The notes under the pieces were generated by a model. That model saw nothing but the letters and a program-made list of their open reading frames with translations. It made no database searches and was not told the origin of the DNA. DNA of 64,000 bases from Aptenodytes patagonicus. Taxonomy: Eukaryota > Chordata > Aves > Sphenisciformes > Spheniscidae. The stretch is taken from assembly GCF_965638725.1 (NCBI RefSeq), contig NC_134953.1, forward strand, positions 39,112,854 to 39,176,853, written 5' to 3'. Of the stretch, positions 36,601 to 64,000 are shown in pieces (the first letter of the stretch is position 1; every line of letters begins with the position of its first letter). The translations under genes were made by a program, and so were the position numbers.

Positions 36601-38476
36601 CTTTGGCAACATTTCGCAACTACAGACCCAGAGTGCACGGGTGAGCAACCAGCACGACATCAAGCAAAGGGTCCTTGGACGGCAGCTCGGATGTGAAACT
36701 TGTACCAGCAGCTTGGTTGGGCCTGGCCACAAATTAGCACACTAACATTAACTTGCCCTGCTGCCCGCCTTTCCTTTGCTTTCCTCCCCTGTGCTCCAGT
36801 TCTCTAACACTACATACCCCACCTTTTATTCTGGCTGTCCCAGGCCACGGGATTAGGGCAAAACATGACTGCTTTACATTGCAAACTGGTGCTTGCTGTC
36901 ATCCAGATCTGCTTTTCTGGTGCGCGCCCTAGCAGAGCTCCTCAGGAAGAGCAGTCCTTGTCAGGGTGGGTCTTTCTGCCATGCTTTTTCCTCCAAAAGT
37001 CACTTTTCCTACCCAGTAATTTCGCAAAAGTATAAACTCTGAATGGGAAAGGAAACCACATCACACGTACGACAGGCTGATACACTGCGTTTGAGGGAAC
37101 AGGAAGAGGCCTTGTGCAATCAGCGAGAGGATTACAGGAAGCCCTGGGCTGTCCGCAGGACAGACAAGCTGCAAAACACAGCCAAAGAATCAAAACTCAG
37201 ATAAGGTCTGTCAAAGTAAAAAAGGAAAAAAAAAATCTACAGCCCTTTGCATAAATTTCTGCAACGTTAAGAACACACGGAGAAAGAATTGTGTTTGGCT
37301 GCTTCTACAAACCAATTCCCAGTTGCTTTTGTGACACATTAATTACGTACGCCATAAAGCTTGCAGGAAACGAGATCGTTCCTCAAAACCCATAAAACCG
37401 GCAGAAGGCCTTCAAGAAGGAAGATTATTTTTTACACGTGCTGAAATGACCTGCAGCAGCTGTGCTGTGGTAATCAATGGGGGCATACGAAATGAGGAGC
37501 AACACTTGCCGAGCGGACTAGCCGGGGAAAACAGGGCGCTGGAGCACGTAAGCTCACACAAGGTCCGTCCGCCTGCCCGCCTGCAAACCGCCGCTCCTCG
37601 GGCTGAGGTGCTGAGCGAGGGGGTTCTGCTGCCAAGCCCGGGGCCAGCGCGGCGGCACCTCTGCGGGGGGGACGGAACTGCGGGACGGCCCAAACGCCAG
37701 GCGGGGAGAGGAGGGAGGCCTTCTGCAGCCCCGCCGAAGCCCTCTTCCGCCTTGCCAAGCCCCTTCTCTCCCCACAGCGACATCCTCCCGGCGATGCTCC
37801 CACGAGCAGCCGCGACCGCGGCCCCCCCCCGCCCGCCCGCGGGTCAGGGGCACAGCAGCAGCGGGAGTTTAGGGAGGTACTAAACCCACGGCGCTCCGCT
37901 CCTAGCGCAGCTCTTCCCGCCCTCCTCGCGGGACGGAAACCCTCTCCTCACGTCCCCACGCCCGCCCCGGTTAACGAAAAGGGCCGCGAATCGGTGAGGG
38001 GCGGCACCGCGGAGACGCACGCCGCCGGTAACAGGTGACGGCCGGTAAACAGCAGCCCCGGGGGGCCGCAGTGCCCCGGAGGGGGGGGGAAGGCCGGCGG
38101 CACACGACCGGACCGAGCACAGCCCCTCACGGGGGCGGGGCCAGGCCGCCGCAAAGCCCACTGGGAGCGGCCGCGCGCCCCCCGCCCCCCCGTGGCGGAC
38201 TCGCCTGCCCGGCGTGCCCCGCGCGCCACCCCCCCCCCCCGCAGGGCGCATGGCGCAGGCGCGGTGCGGGTGAGAGGTCAGGCGCGGCGGCGGCCGGCGG
38301 CGGCGCAGGCCCCGCTCCCCCGGGCCCCCCCCCCCGCGCTCACCGCGGACCCGCGGCGAGGGGTACAAGCGCTGCGCCTTCTCCAGGAAGCGGCGGGCCT
38401 TGTCGGGCTGGTTGGCCTTGGCGGCGGCCAGCGCGATGCCGATGCACCGCTCCGCCTCGTCCCTGTTCGACTCCAT
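21536..38476 (-). CDS. DNAJB12: DNAJB12, ER-membrane J-domain co-chaperone
   Basis: The coding sequence is complement(join(21536..21657, 22701..22873, 26024..26133, 27299..27378, 29374..29559, 32699..32844, 34318..34489, 38344..38476)), 1122 nt giving 373 residues, close to the roughly 375 of human. All junctions are phase-consistent GT/AG. DNAJB12 is a tail-side ER membrane Hsp40 whose cytosolic J domain recruits Hsc70 for ER-associated degradation and for folding of membrane proteins such as ion channels. Residues 1-44 are a helical N-terminus ([20 protein letters not shown]), followed by a polar linker at 45-105. The J domain spans about 107-172 with the catalytic HPD at 136-138. A Gly/Phe segment lies near 200-215 ([10 protein letters not shown]). 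One membrane span is at about 244-260 ([17 protein letters not shown]), then a C-terminal DUF1977-type domain ending ASLHG. Kozak context is ideal (GCCGCCATGG). Identity is essentially certain. Confidence 0.98.
22701..22873 (-). CDS. DNAJB12: DNAJB12 coding exon 7
   Basis: 173 nt; acceptor GAAATAG| and donor CAGA|GTGAGT. It encodes residues 276-333, the C-terminal domain including [19 protein letters not shown] and [14 protein letters not shown]. Confidence 0.95.
22874..26023 (-). other. DNAJB12: DNAJB12 intron 6 (between exons 6 and 7)
   Basis: About 3.1 kb. No exon, RNA gene or repeat family is recognised. A near-duplicate AGGAGTGTCTT pair lies around 25505-25535. Confidence 0.5.
26024..26133 (-). 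CDS. DNAJB12: DNAJB12 coding exon 6 (membrane span)
   Basis: 110 nt; acceptor TTCCTTCAG| and donor GACC|GTTAGT. It encodes residues 240-275, including the single hydrophobic segment [17 protein letters not shown] and the following [10 protein letters not shown]. Confidence 0.95.
27299..27378 (-). CDS. DNAJB12: DNAJB12 coding exon 5
   Basis: 80 nt; acceptor CCTATAG| and donor GGTGAC|GTAAGT. It encodes residues 213-239 ([19 protein letters not shown]), a basic stretch just before the membrane span. Confidence 0.93.
28120..28215 (-). mobile_element. CR1 LINE remnant (3' end)
   Basis: The strings AGGTTGGAAGTGGCCTC and CTCCTGCTCAAAGCAGGGTC match the reverse complement of the well-known CR1 3' region, so the element points to minus. 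Only about 100 bases remain, in a DNAJB12 intron. CR1 is the dominant avian LINE. Boundaries are approximate. Confidence 0.8.
29374..29559 (-). CDS. DNAJB12: DNAJB12 coding exon 4
   Basis: 186 nt; acceptor ATTTCAG| and donor TCTA|GTAAGC. It encodes residues 151-212: the end of the J domain ([17 protein letters not shown]), the [20 protein letters not shown] segment and the [10 protein letters not shown] motif. Confidence 0.95.
29560..32698 (-). other. DNAJB12: DNAJB12 intron 3 (between exons 3 and 4)
   Basis: About 3.1 kb. No exon, RNA gene or repeat family is recognised. Confidence 0.5.
32699..32844 (-). CDS. DNAJB12: DNAJB12 coding exon 3 (J-domain core)
   Basis: 146 nt; acceptor TGGCAG| and donor AAAG|GTAAAG. 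It encodes residues 102-150, with [24 protein letters not shown] and the invariant His136-Pro137-Asp138. Confidence 0.97.
32845..34317 (-). other. DNAJB12: DNAJB12 intron 2
   Basis: About 1.5 kb of unique sequence; no feature is recognised. Confidence 0.5.
34318..34489 (-). CDS. DNAJB12: DNAJB12 coding exon 2 (linker)
   Basis: 172 nt; acceptor ATTTCAG| and donor AAGAG|GTGTGTG. It encodes residues 45-101, a polar Ser/Asn/Gln-rich linker with the conserved [15 protein letters not shown] close to the J domain. It has no long open frame of its own, so it is recognisable only by splicing phase and homology. Confidence 0.9.
34490..38343 (-). other. DNAJB12: DNAJB12 intron 1
   Basis: About 3.9 kb. 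The gene-proximal part (about 37500-38343) is the CpG island. The rest shows no recognised feature. Confidence 0.5.
38344..38476 (-). CDS. DNAJB12: DNAJB12 coding exon 1
   Basis: The ATG at 38476-38474 lies behind a (GCC)n 5' UTR; the donor is CGCG|GTGAGC. It encodes residues 1-44, beginning [17 protein letters not shown], the conserved DNAJB12/DNAJB14 N-terminus. Confidence 0.97.
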
Positions 38477-38492
38477 GGCGGCGGCGGCGGCC

Positions 38493-38517
38493 GGGCGGGC
38501 GGGCGGGCGGGGGGGGG
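38493..38517 (+). repeat. G-rich run in DNAJB12 5' UTR (template strand)
   Basis: GGGC repeated four times followed by a G9 run on plus, hence a C-rich string in the DNAJB12 transcript, just upstream of the (GCC)n before the ATG. It meets the G-quadruplex pattern on the plus strand. Confidence 0.8.
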
Positions 38518-38949
38518 CGGTGGAGAGGGCGGGGCCGCGCGCGGCCTGATGGCGTCACGGGCGCCCCGCCCCCGCCGGCCCGCATTGGCGCGGCAGCGAG
38601 GCGGGGCCGGGGAGAGGGAGCCGCGGGGGCGGGGGCGGCCACGGACCCCCCCAGGGCCCCGGGCGGAACGGGGAAAGCCGCCCCGTCCAGCTCCCACCGC
38701 GCGGGGGAGCCGCCCCGCTGGCGGCGGCCTCCCTTCCCCCTCTTCTGGCTGCCGGTGGGGAGGGCGGGTGGGGTGACGCGGGCCCGGCGCCGGGGAGAAC
38801 GGACACCGTCGACCATGGGAAAACCCCTCCCGGGACGTCCCGGCCCTGGAAAAAACCGGCTCGGGGAGAAACGCCAGGCCGGGCCTGGAGCTAGTCTGGA
38901 CGCGGGGCGCCGGAGGCGAGGCTGAGCGGGGCGCCGAGCCGGCGCGCCC

Positions 38950-40624
38950 GGCCCATCTCCCGTTGCTCGCAGCGCCCGCGCACAGATCCTGCCCGGTAGT
39001 TTCCTGCCTTTGAAACGGCTCCTGGCGGCAGGGACGGTGCCTGGAAAGGGCCGAAGGGAGGAGACGCTCGCAGGAGAGCAGCGCTAACGAGGGATGAGGC
39101 CGCTCTCGGGGGGAACAGCGCTCTGCAATTAAGACTTGCCGTGCATTGATCGCGGCTTTCGCAGTAGAGGATGATTGATAGATTAGTCCTACCGGGGGAT
39201 GCAACAGGCTTCGTTTTGTTCCAAAAGAGAGAGTTTTGAGACAAGTGACATTTCCATGGAGGCTGCTCAGCTGCCCGTGGGCTTGTGGGGAGCAGGCAGG
39301 ACAGGCAGCAAGAACAATCGTCCCTGGGGGCAGGATGGGCAGAGCCTGCACCCCAGCATCCTCGCTGCTTGACGTGACGGCATCGATGTGACATTATTGT
39401 GTGTGACAGCACAGAGACCAACACCTGAACAGAGCGTGCTACCGGCAGGCAAACTGCAGGAGAGGAGAGGAAGGAGGTGACAGTAGATGGAGTGATCCCC
39501 GATAGCAGGGTCAATATCCCAGTATCAAAATATTCTAGAAGTGTTTCATCCCCTCAAAGAAAGCCTGGAGCTGGTGGCTGTCCTTTAAGCACCCGCAGAG
39601 AGCGCTCTTCTCTGCGAGGCAGAGGCCGCAGCAGATTGCTTACGGGGCCATCCCAAACCCGACCGCTTGCCTGGGGCTGGCTGGCAACACGGGAGAGGAA
39701 ACAGGGCAGCTCTGGCCTTTCCAGTGCTGACTTCTGGGCTTCATCTTTCCAGCTCTGGAAAGTCGTCGTGATTTTTTTCCCCCCTTCCAAAACGCCCCAG
39801 CTCCAGTGACTCGCCACCAGCCTTAGGTGGAGACCTGAAGCAATCGAAAGAGATGAGCCACGAGCCATGTTGTTGTGAGCAACATCTTTACACAATACTT
39901 TACAGAGAGGACAGCACTCAGCAAATAACATCTTTCAGCCCATTCCCATTACAGAACAGCAACTCCCCAGGGAGAGGGCTCCCATTAGAGACCTCCTGCA
40001 GCAAGTCACTTATGCAAGGCAGGATGGGTAGGAGAGCCAGTTGCTGTACTACTTTTAACTGCTCTTACACCAGAGGCAGCACCTCAGCTCAAGCAGCCCC
40101 TCTGCGGGTACACCCATCCCCTCCAGCCCCCGACAGTCTGAGGGAGCACAGAGCATTTGGCTGACTGAAATCCTGGGGTGCTCTCAGCACCTGCCTGCTC
40201 CTAGGTCCCACCGGTATGATCTATCCATGAATTCCATGGCTTCTTAGGAGCAATCTAAGAATTAAAATAACCCCCATGCCATTTTTTAACAACATTAAAT
40301 AAAAGTGATTTGGGTGCAGCCCCATCAGCTCGCTCGATGCCCAGCTCTGCAGGCAGGGCGCATCACGAAGTGGAGGTGGCATCAGTAAGAAAAGTCCTTT
40401 TCTTTTTCCTGAGAGAAGAATATTAAAGGGCCAGCGGCAAGCAGAAGCTGCAAATACAACAGGCTTTGATTTCTAACTTTGATTTACAAAAATCTCCTGT
40501 TATGAACAGTCTGGGCTCACCAGAGCCTGGTGCCACCCTGCAGGTGTCCGCAGCAGTGGCACTCACCCGCAGGTGATGGTGGCAGGGCTGAGACAGGGAA
40601 GCCGGGTGCTCCTCCCCGACCCTG
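38950..40624 (-). other. MICU1 3' UTR and spacer before DNAJB12
   Basis: Only about 2.1 kb separates the MICU1 stop from the DNAJB12 ATG, both on minus. No minus-strand AATAAA or ATTAAA was found by eye, so the MICU1 transcript end is unresolved. A plus-strand AATAAA at 40298-40303 has no plus gene to serve. No coding exon is recognised. Confidence 0.5.
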
Positions 40625-57161
<16,537 letters not shown>

Positions 57162-60100
57162 CTGGAAGGGGGGGGAAAAAAAAGGGGAGATGAAAACAAG
57201 GCTGTGCAGCAGAAAGCTCCGTCCAGGGGAAGGGCGTAAAAAGGCACTGTGAGAAAAAATGAACGTTGCAGGAAGCACTGCTGAAGGAGAAATCCTAACG
57301 CATTTGAATATTCGCTTCCCCCAAGACTGCCTCCATCAATACGTCAACATTTTCCCTATGTGCTATTCCTTGGACAACCTCTGGAAGAAGTCTTTGTATC
57401 TCACCCTCCTAGTTTTATCTTGCAGGGGAACAGCGTTTGTAGAACTGAACTTGAAAAGGCAGGATGATTACTTCAACTTGAAACCAAGCTAGTGTCCACA
57501 GGTCTCCAAAGGGGTGAAAAGCAAGAACAAATACTAAGGTGTTCTTCACAGGCACTTCCAGCTTGGACATCTGAATAAACATCCAAAGAATTTGGCTGCT
57601 GCAGTGACATTTTCTGATTGATCAAAAATCTGCGCAGGACTGAGCTAACGTGCAAGTGTGTGCTTCAAAAAAAGTATTTGTAGGAGCGGTTCCATAATTG
57701 CTATAAAGGGGGCTGGTGATATATAAACCAGGGAAGAAAAATCTTGCAAAAACTTATCATCATTGTAGCTCTTCTCTGCTCCAAGCCCCATAGAGGTGGA
57801 TTCAGCAAGGGAAGGTTTATGGAGGTTTCCAGACCTCATCTTCCCCAGTCCCAGAAAGTTCTCCTTGTCCCAAGCCCCTTCAAGACCCTTACAAACACTG
57901 CTGTGAGGCCCCTGTAGAACCTCCCACAAGCCCTTCAGCAGAGAAGGGTCTTCTCTATCAATTCATCTCTCCAGCACTAGTTTATGTTCTCCCAGCTTTC
58001 GCTGCAGGGAGAAGGGAAGGGCAATTCTCCCAACTTGGGAAGGTACTGAGTTTGAGCACCACGTCTCTGCTTAGATGAATAATGCAGATTTCATCTTTTC
58101 CTTCCCTCCTCCCTGCCCCTTTGTGGCCCTAGAAACATTAACGTTAGACTTAACCAACTTCGGTTTCATAGATCTCAGCATTCAGGATCCCTTATTTGAT
58201 TTCCTTCAAATTTATCAGAAAACATATGACCTACACTACAGCTGATCACAAGCCAGATGACATTTAACAACAAAATTAATTTTTAAACTCCTATGGAACA
58301 ACTCAGTACCACTGACTTGACATTATATTGCTCAGTGAGTTAACCATTTCTGCCTCAACCGCTCTTCTGTGCCTAATTACACAGCTAACACAAAAGCCAG
58401 CAAGGCATCCGACCGAGATCAAGGTGGGGAGATGAAAGCCGGCAGATCCACCAGCCTTGCTCTCCATCCGTGTGCAGGCAGGGCTCCAGACATGACTGGC
58501 TATATACACTTTTAATATATACACTCTTCAGCTACACTATGTAACAACTAGGCTGCTTGCAAACAAGTTATTACAATTTCTATGCTAATGCTAAGTTGGG
58601 GGTAAATATTTTTTAGTTATTAGCATACCAGCCAGCCTTTTGCTGCTTTTCCCAGTGGGACACCAAGTGATTCCTACTGCATTTGAAATGCATGAAACGC
58701 CAGGGCTGGAGGGGTTTGGACGGACTACACTGGCGAGAAGCAGCTCCCAACCAGACAAATTCTGCTTCTTAGCACCTTGTGCTTGAGTGGCCCACACAGT
58801 ATTTGGGAAAAAAGATGGCACTTTTTACTGTCGTCTGATACAGACATTGGGGTTTACTCACGACGCAAAACACCGGCCTCTCCTCTACTCGTGTGCTGGG
58901 GAAAAGAGAGGGAAAACTCCTTTGGAGAAAAAGTATGTGTTCTTCATTAAAAAGCAGAGGTAGTCCTTTCTGCCATGTTTGAAGAATGCAAAGAAGTTTT
59001 ACAATACCCAAGAGACAGAAAAATTCGCAGTCAGTACTGTTTCAAAAGCAGCACCAATACTTTCTTCTACTATAATATGCCTAATTTCAGCCCAAAAGAC
59101 ACAAACCAGTGTTTTTCTACCAACCACCTTCAAATATCCCAAGTTTTAGCAGAGCATGAGATAGCATCTTTTATTAAAGGATACGAAACAGGTCCAAATA
59201 TCTCAAATCAACCTCATAAGTGGTGAATGTGCTTAGAAAAGTGTTGAGTCAGCATCTAAATGCCCACCAATCCTCTCCCCCTCCCTGCCTTAAGGAGCAG
59301 GCATTGTGCAGCTCCACGGGGTAACACAAGCAGCACAGCTCCCTGCAGTCTTGCAGACAGGGAAATAAAGAAGGGCCAACTCCTCAGGTTTTTTTGTAAC
59401 TAGGCACTGAGATAGTGGTCAGATTTGCACTACTGGATGCAAGAGACCAGAAAAATTAAAAAAACCCTTTCATCTTCATTTTTCTCCTGATGTGTCTCAT
59501 ACAAAGCCCTCTGGTGCCAACTTTAAGGTAAGAAAGCAGGATTATTCTCCAAACACCATGCTGAAGAAGTCTTAACAGGAACACGATGATGAAACACATC
59601 ATTTCAGGCCAGCTTTCTTCTTTCTTTCCCATTTTCAACTGTGACCCTGAGATGTTCAAAGCAATTGGCCCACTGCTGCTGCAGAGGGTCTCAGCAAGCC
59701 CTTCAGCTCCCTTTGCTCGGGCTTTCCCAAATAAAAGATGATGAAACACACCTATGGTTTAAGGATTACCTGGGGAAAGTTAGTACATTAAGAATAACCC
59801 TGTAATTGCCAGTCAACATTTGCAGCCACACGGCTGGGAGAAAAGCAGACGAGCATGCTTTAAGCAGGATTAATTGTAAAATTCAATGCAAATTAACTTC
59901 TGCATCTCAAATGTCACTACTGAAAACTGATAAACTAAGTTACCTTATTTAGTGGCACCTGTTACTAAACATGTATAGCTAAAGAATAAGCAATGGGGAA
60001 AAAAATGCTTATTCCTCCTGTGATTCACCTTCTCAGCTTCTGGTCCTCGGGGTTTTAGGGGTTTCCTTGGTGGGAAGCTGCAGCTGGACCGATATGTCTA

Positions 60101-63100
60101 AAGAGGCACATGACAAATTTTTCGCCCAAGAGATTGCCTGATGCCACCTGGCACCTGCTAATCCTTTTACATTACAAAAACGAGGTGTACTGGCCCAAAA
60201 GTTTCCTGGCAGGTATTACTAGCACACTTTCAACCATCACGCAAGGAAAGGATGGCCAGAGGTGTAGCAAAACATGCAAACTCTGGGTTTGGGTAATGTG
60301 GTCTAGACCAAACACCGGGGCTTCTTCTGTACTACAGGGAAAATAAAAATCAACAAATGCTATTGCATCGGCTGTCAAAGACACGAGCCAAGGCAAGTGG
60401 GGAAAGCCCTTCTGGAGGCAAACCTTTCTATAGCATCTGTTAAAAATAACTCCGATACTGAAGTATGAGGATCTCACTAGCTCTGAGCAGCAGTATTGAA
60501 ACGAGGAGCGCAATTAACATGCTGATGCTTGCAATATTTTTGGAGTCTTGCAAAAATTATTAAAAATGCAGTAAAGCGCCCATCCTACTACCACAGCCTG
60601 AGTCTTGATCACAGCAGTAGCAAGAGCCTCACCTGCAGCAGACCCACTGCATGAGATGGAAGAGCTTTAGTCTTTTCATTTATCGCACAGTTGGGAGATT
60701 GTGTTAAAGGACAAAATAAAGACAAAACAAATCCAAGATGAAGGAACTAAAATAACTTATTTATACAAATCTCTTTAAAGTACAAAATCATCCTGAGACC
60801 CTGTGAATAAACCAACTCATTCCCCCTCCCTGTGGGCTCCAAAACTGGTTCCAACTTTTAATTTCTGCAGGTGGTCATCAGGTGCAGCAATGAGTCAAAA
60901 CACCATACAAATATGATTCCCAAGAAATAGAAAAGCCTGAAAACCATGGAACTAATGCTTCTTATTCTGGGTTTACCTCACTTTAAAATGAACACCTCTA
61001 ACATTAAACCAAAACACTCACAGATGCCCAAAGTCAATTCCTGGCACCAAGCGTAATGCTCTCCCATACACAGGCACACCGCGGTGTTGATTGCAAAGGC
61101 CAGCCTAGAAAAGGGCTGACAAGCGAGAGCTAGTCAACAACCAGTTTCCAAATTCAAGTATACTCACCACTGACTTGAGGAAAAGCAACGAAATCATGGT
61201 GATGGGTAAAGAAAGTTCAAAACTTGCCTCCAAGCTAGTGTCAAATACGTTTAAATTAATTACAGAAGGGATGAGCGGGGGATGTCATTTAAAGATGATG
61301 CAGAAAAATTTTGGTGAGAGAATTCTGCCTATTTTTTTTCTGATATGTTAGCAATCGTGTTTATTCATAAAGAAACTTAGCTTCAAATGATTTGTGAGTG
61401 GAAAAACCTTGATTTCAGCTTTAAAAAAAAAAAGAAAAACAAACCAAGACAGCTACCCCTGACACCCCCTTTCCCACCTCCCTGTCTGGGAGCAGAGGTA
61501 CCACATCTGTGCTCTCCTGCCTTCTTGAATGTCTTCTGGCCAACTGAACACAGCTCACCTGTCACCTCCACTTGAAAATGAAGGGGGGTGCAAAGCCTAC
61601 AGTAATTTTTCTTTCAGTACTCAATACACAGTCTGTGAACAGTGTTAAGTGTTAAAATCCCTCAGGTATTTGAAAAGGCAGGAAAAATAGCATCCTTTCC
61701 CAGGTAATCACGATCCTTTGCCTTCATGCATGTGACGTTACTGTACAGGTTATTTTTCCAGTCACTCAGGGGGGTGTGTGCGTAAAAAACCAAACCCCAC
61801 AAGGATGGGATGCAGAGCAGAGCACGCTGAGATTTATTACAAGCAAACAAGTCCTCCGACAGCCTTCTTCCCTTTCATTTATCTTAAAGAAAGGAAAAGC
61901 ACAGCCAAGGCAATCGCTCAGCCAGCATCGCAGGGCACCAGCCGGCACGGGACGGAGCAGCTCCCACGCATGACACCCACCATCGGGGACACTGGGGAGG
62001 GAACAGTGGGATCCTACCCTCCTCCGAACTGCAGCCCCAAAATCTACACATGCAACACAGATGGCCGGCAAGTCCAACACCTCCAGAGCAGCTTCCACCT
62101 GCAGCCACTTGGTGCCAGCAGTGGATTCTGCAACCGCACACTGGCAAAGATACAGTAAATAATGAAATATAATGCTCTCCAGTGTTCTTCCCGCAAGCCA
62201 GGATGCCCGAGATGCTGAAGAAATTAGCCTAAAATATAATAGGCAGTATTTTGAAATTAATTAAAAACCAGCGTGACATGCAAGGAAATCAAAGGCGTTT
62301 ATGGGAGGGTAAGAAGGCAGGAGAAATGGGGCACAGCACTTCACTCTCCCACTGTCAACCTGACCCAGCTTTGCTAGCCCAGTTCCAGTAGCCAGTTCAT
62401 ATACCACATTAGGATCCTTTCTACAACCATTTAGAAGACTACCCATAATCTTAAACATGTGTTAAATACTCCCCGCCCCCCAAAAAAACGCAAACCCATC
62501 AGACAGGATGAACATCTTTGTGTTCCTCTATAAGCTGAAACGTGGGTAAGCTTCCTTTTAGCTTAGCTTTCTGTCTGAATAAATAACGCTACTCTCTTTT
62601 CTTCAATGCATGGAAAGGCTTCATCACATGAGGAGAGCAGAAGGCAAATAGACAATTTTCTTTGCTTCCATATCCCCTTAATTGCATAGCTTTATAGAAA
62701 GGCAATACAAGGATCCACCATAAAACGGCAGACCCATAATCCCTCTGCTTCCAGACTTCACTATTTTTTTCCCCCCACTAACTCAATCCACTTTCTCCTG
62801 TGGGAAATCAAATGACAGCTTCTGAGAAGCATCCAGCCTGAACCAATTCAGAGACACCACCACGAGAAATACCTTCATTCAAAATAACCGCTGGAACTTC
62901 TTAAACACAGACATTTCATCTCTCCTTCTGCCACCACCAGCTGCAAGGCTCATTGCTGGGAAATGAAGCAGCTCTGATGGCTAAGGAGCCATCTGGCACA
63001 GGCAGGAGGACCTCCTCTGGGTCCTCCTTAATTGGGGCATCGCAAATGCCACCACAGACTTGCACCATCCACCTCATAAATTTAGACTTTTCCAATATAA

Positions 63101-64000
63101 GAAATAACGGGGAAACCAGGAAATGTCATTTAAACCAAAGGTTTAGGGTACAAACAGCATCGTGTCTCTGTGAGCACAGACCTGCAGCCCTGGCACGCCA
63201 TACATCGCGGGGTAAAGGCTGAATTACCCCTTCCAGTTCAGGCTCGGTGCAGTGGGACGCATGGCTTTCGCTGAGACACGGCCGTGTTTTGGAAAGAAAA
63301 TGTAAGATGAAATTTCAACTTGCCCCCAGGACCTCCCTCATTTAGAAAAAGGTCAAGCGTGGGTACCAGACACTCCTCAGGAAAAGACTTCTCATTCCAG
63401 CTGACTCTCCTACCTCCTCATTAAATTTGTCATAACCAATAGCATTAATATGGGAAATGTCTACCTAAAACCCCAGTGCTGAAACCCTGTCTACTCACAA
63501 ATTGCAAGTATAAAAAACTGCTTAAAAAACAGGGAGCAGTGTATTGTCATTGCTGCCACCAGAGTGAACTATGCCCAAGAGAGCAACACCAGCTCTGCAA
63601 TTGCCCGGGGAGGGATGCCAGGGCACCAAAACCCTCAGAGAGGGCTTAACATCGCTGTACAACCACAAATGGATGTAAAAAAAAAAAATCACACTTGAAA
63701 AGTGGGATTTCTTCTCCTTCCTAACGTGGCATCGCATTTTTGGTCTGTACGCTGAATGGTGGCTTATTTTGTTTTGCTTGCGTTGTTTGCTGAAGATATT
63801 TAAAATAACCATCACACCCTTCCAGTGGCTGCAGTCAGCATTAGGTTCAAACGGCATTTAAGATCCACCAAAACCAGCAAGAGCCTTGAAGCCCATCGAC
63901 GCGAGAGGGAAACACCCAGCTGTAACACGATGCAGCACGATGAAAACAGCTCGGACTTTTCCTAAAGCAACAGCAACAGAAAAAGTAGCGGCACCTCCCA
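57162..64000 (-). other. MICU1: MICU1 intron (open to the window end)
   Basis: I looked on minus for the expected preceding exon (containing FLEFQRKLQHDVLKLE-type sequence) and the first EF-hand exon and found neither, so this appears to be intron. No other gene or repeat family is recognised. Confidence 0.5.

Larger units (their letters stand above)
37500..38950 (-). promoter_or_regulatory. DNAJB12: DNAJB12 CpG-island promoter
   Basis: Dense CpG sequence surrounds exon 1. Upstream on minus are an inverted-strand CCAAT box (plus ATTGG, 38584-38588, about 110 bases before the ATG), several GC boxes and a TGACG-type half site near 38551. No TATA box is seen. The transcription start probably lies within about 38490-38570. 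Confidence 0.7.

Noticed and set aside
38035-38925. 296-codon plus frame and 357-codon minus frame around DNAJB12 exon 1
   Set aside because: Both are GC-driven open frames over the CpG island; their sequence is simple Pro/Arg/Gly/Ala-rich and unlike any family.
57800-57960. Possible repeat around TTCAGCAGAGAAGGGTCTTC
   Set aside because: It superficially resembles avian repeat text but no run long enough to assign a family was seen.

Overview
This is vertebrate nuclear DNA, most probably from a bird. It carries intron-containing genes with GT/AG splice sites, AATAAA polyadenylation signals, CpG-island promoters and two short CR1-type LINE remnants. There is no sign of bacterial, viral or organellar organisation. 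The gene order matches, from memory, the human 10q22 block ASCC1 - ANAPC16 - DDIT4 - DNAJB12 - MICU1. The avian assignment is an inference from the CR1 remnants, the compact spacing and the very GC-rich DDIT4 locus. All gene identities come from recognising the translated exons, because no database could be searched.

Layout. 1-900: a CpG-island divergent promoter, with the probable non-coding first exon of ASCC1 on the minus strand and of ANAPC16 on the plus strand. 2349-7520: ANAPC16, a small subunit of the anaphase-promoting complex, on plus; three coding exons give 110 residues. 7521-13300: intergenic, with an orphan GC-rich island around 9600-10340 and a minisatellite at 12870-13011. 13300-14875: DDIT4 (REDD1), the stress-induced mTORC1 inhibitor, on plus, with two coding exons behind a compact TATA promoter. 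14876-18140: a convergent gap with palindromes, a G-quadruplex-type run, a 41-base poly-A run and one long non-coding-looking ORF. 18145-38476: DNAJB12, an ER-membrane J-domain co-chaperone, on minus; eight coding exons give 373 residues, followed by a 3.4 kb 3' UTR with several polyadenylation signals. 40625-57161: the last four coding exons of MICU1, the calcium-sensing gatekeeper of the mitochondrial uniporter, on minus. 57162-64000 appears to be intron of MICU1; its remaining 5' exons lie beyond the window.

The genes do not form a pathway. They are a conserved microsynteny block of housekeeping and stress-response genes: cell-cycle ubiquitination, mTOR control, ER quality control and mitochondrial calcium entry. 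DDIT4 has the richest visible regulatory sequence: an ATF4/C-EBP-type composite site, a hypoxia-type core, CCAAT, GC and TATA boxes, and an EGR-type site. I did not find a previously undescribed system. The items most worth checking are the DDIT4 promoter and short N-terminus, the overlapping ASCC1/ANAPC16 starts, the unresolved MICU1 3' end only about 2.1 kb from the DNAJB12 start codon, and the DNAJB12 alternative polyadenylation sites.
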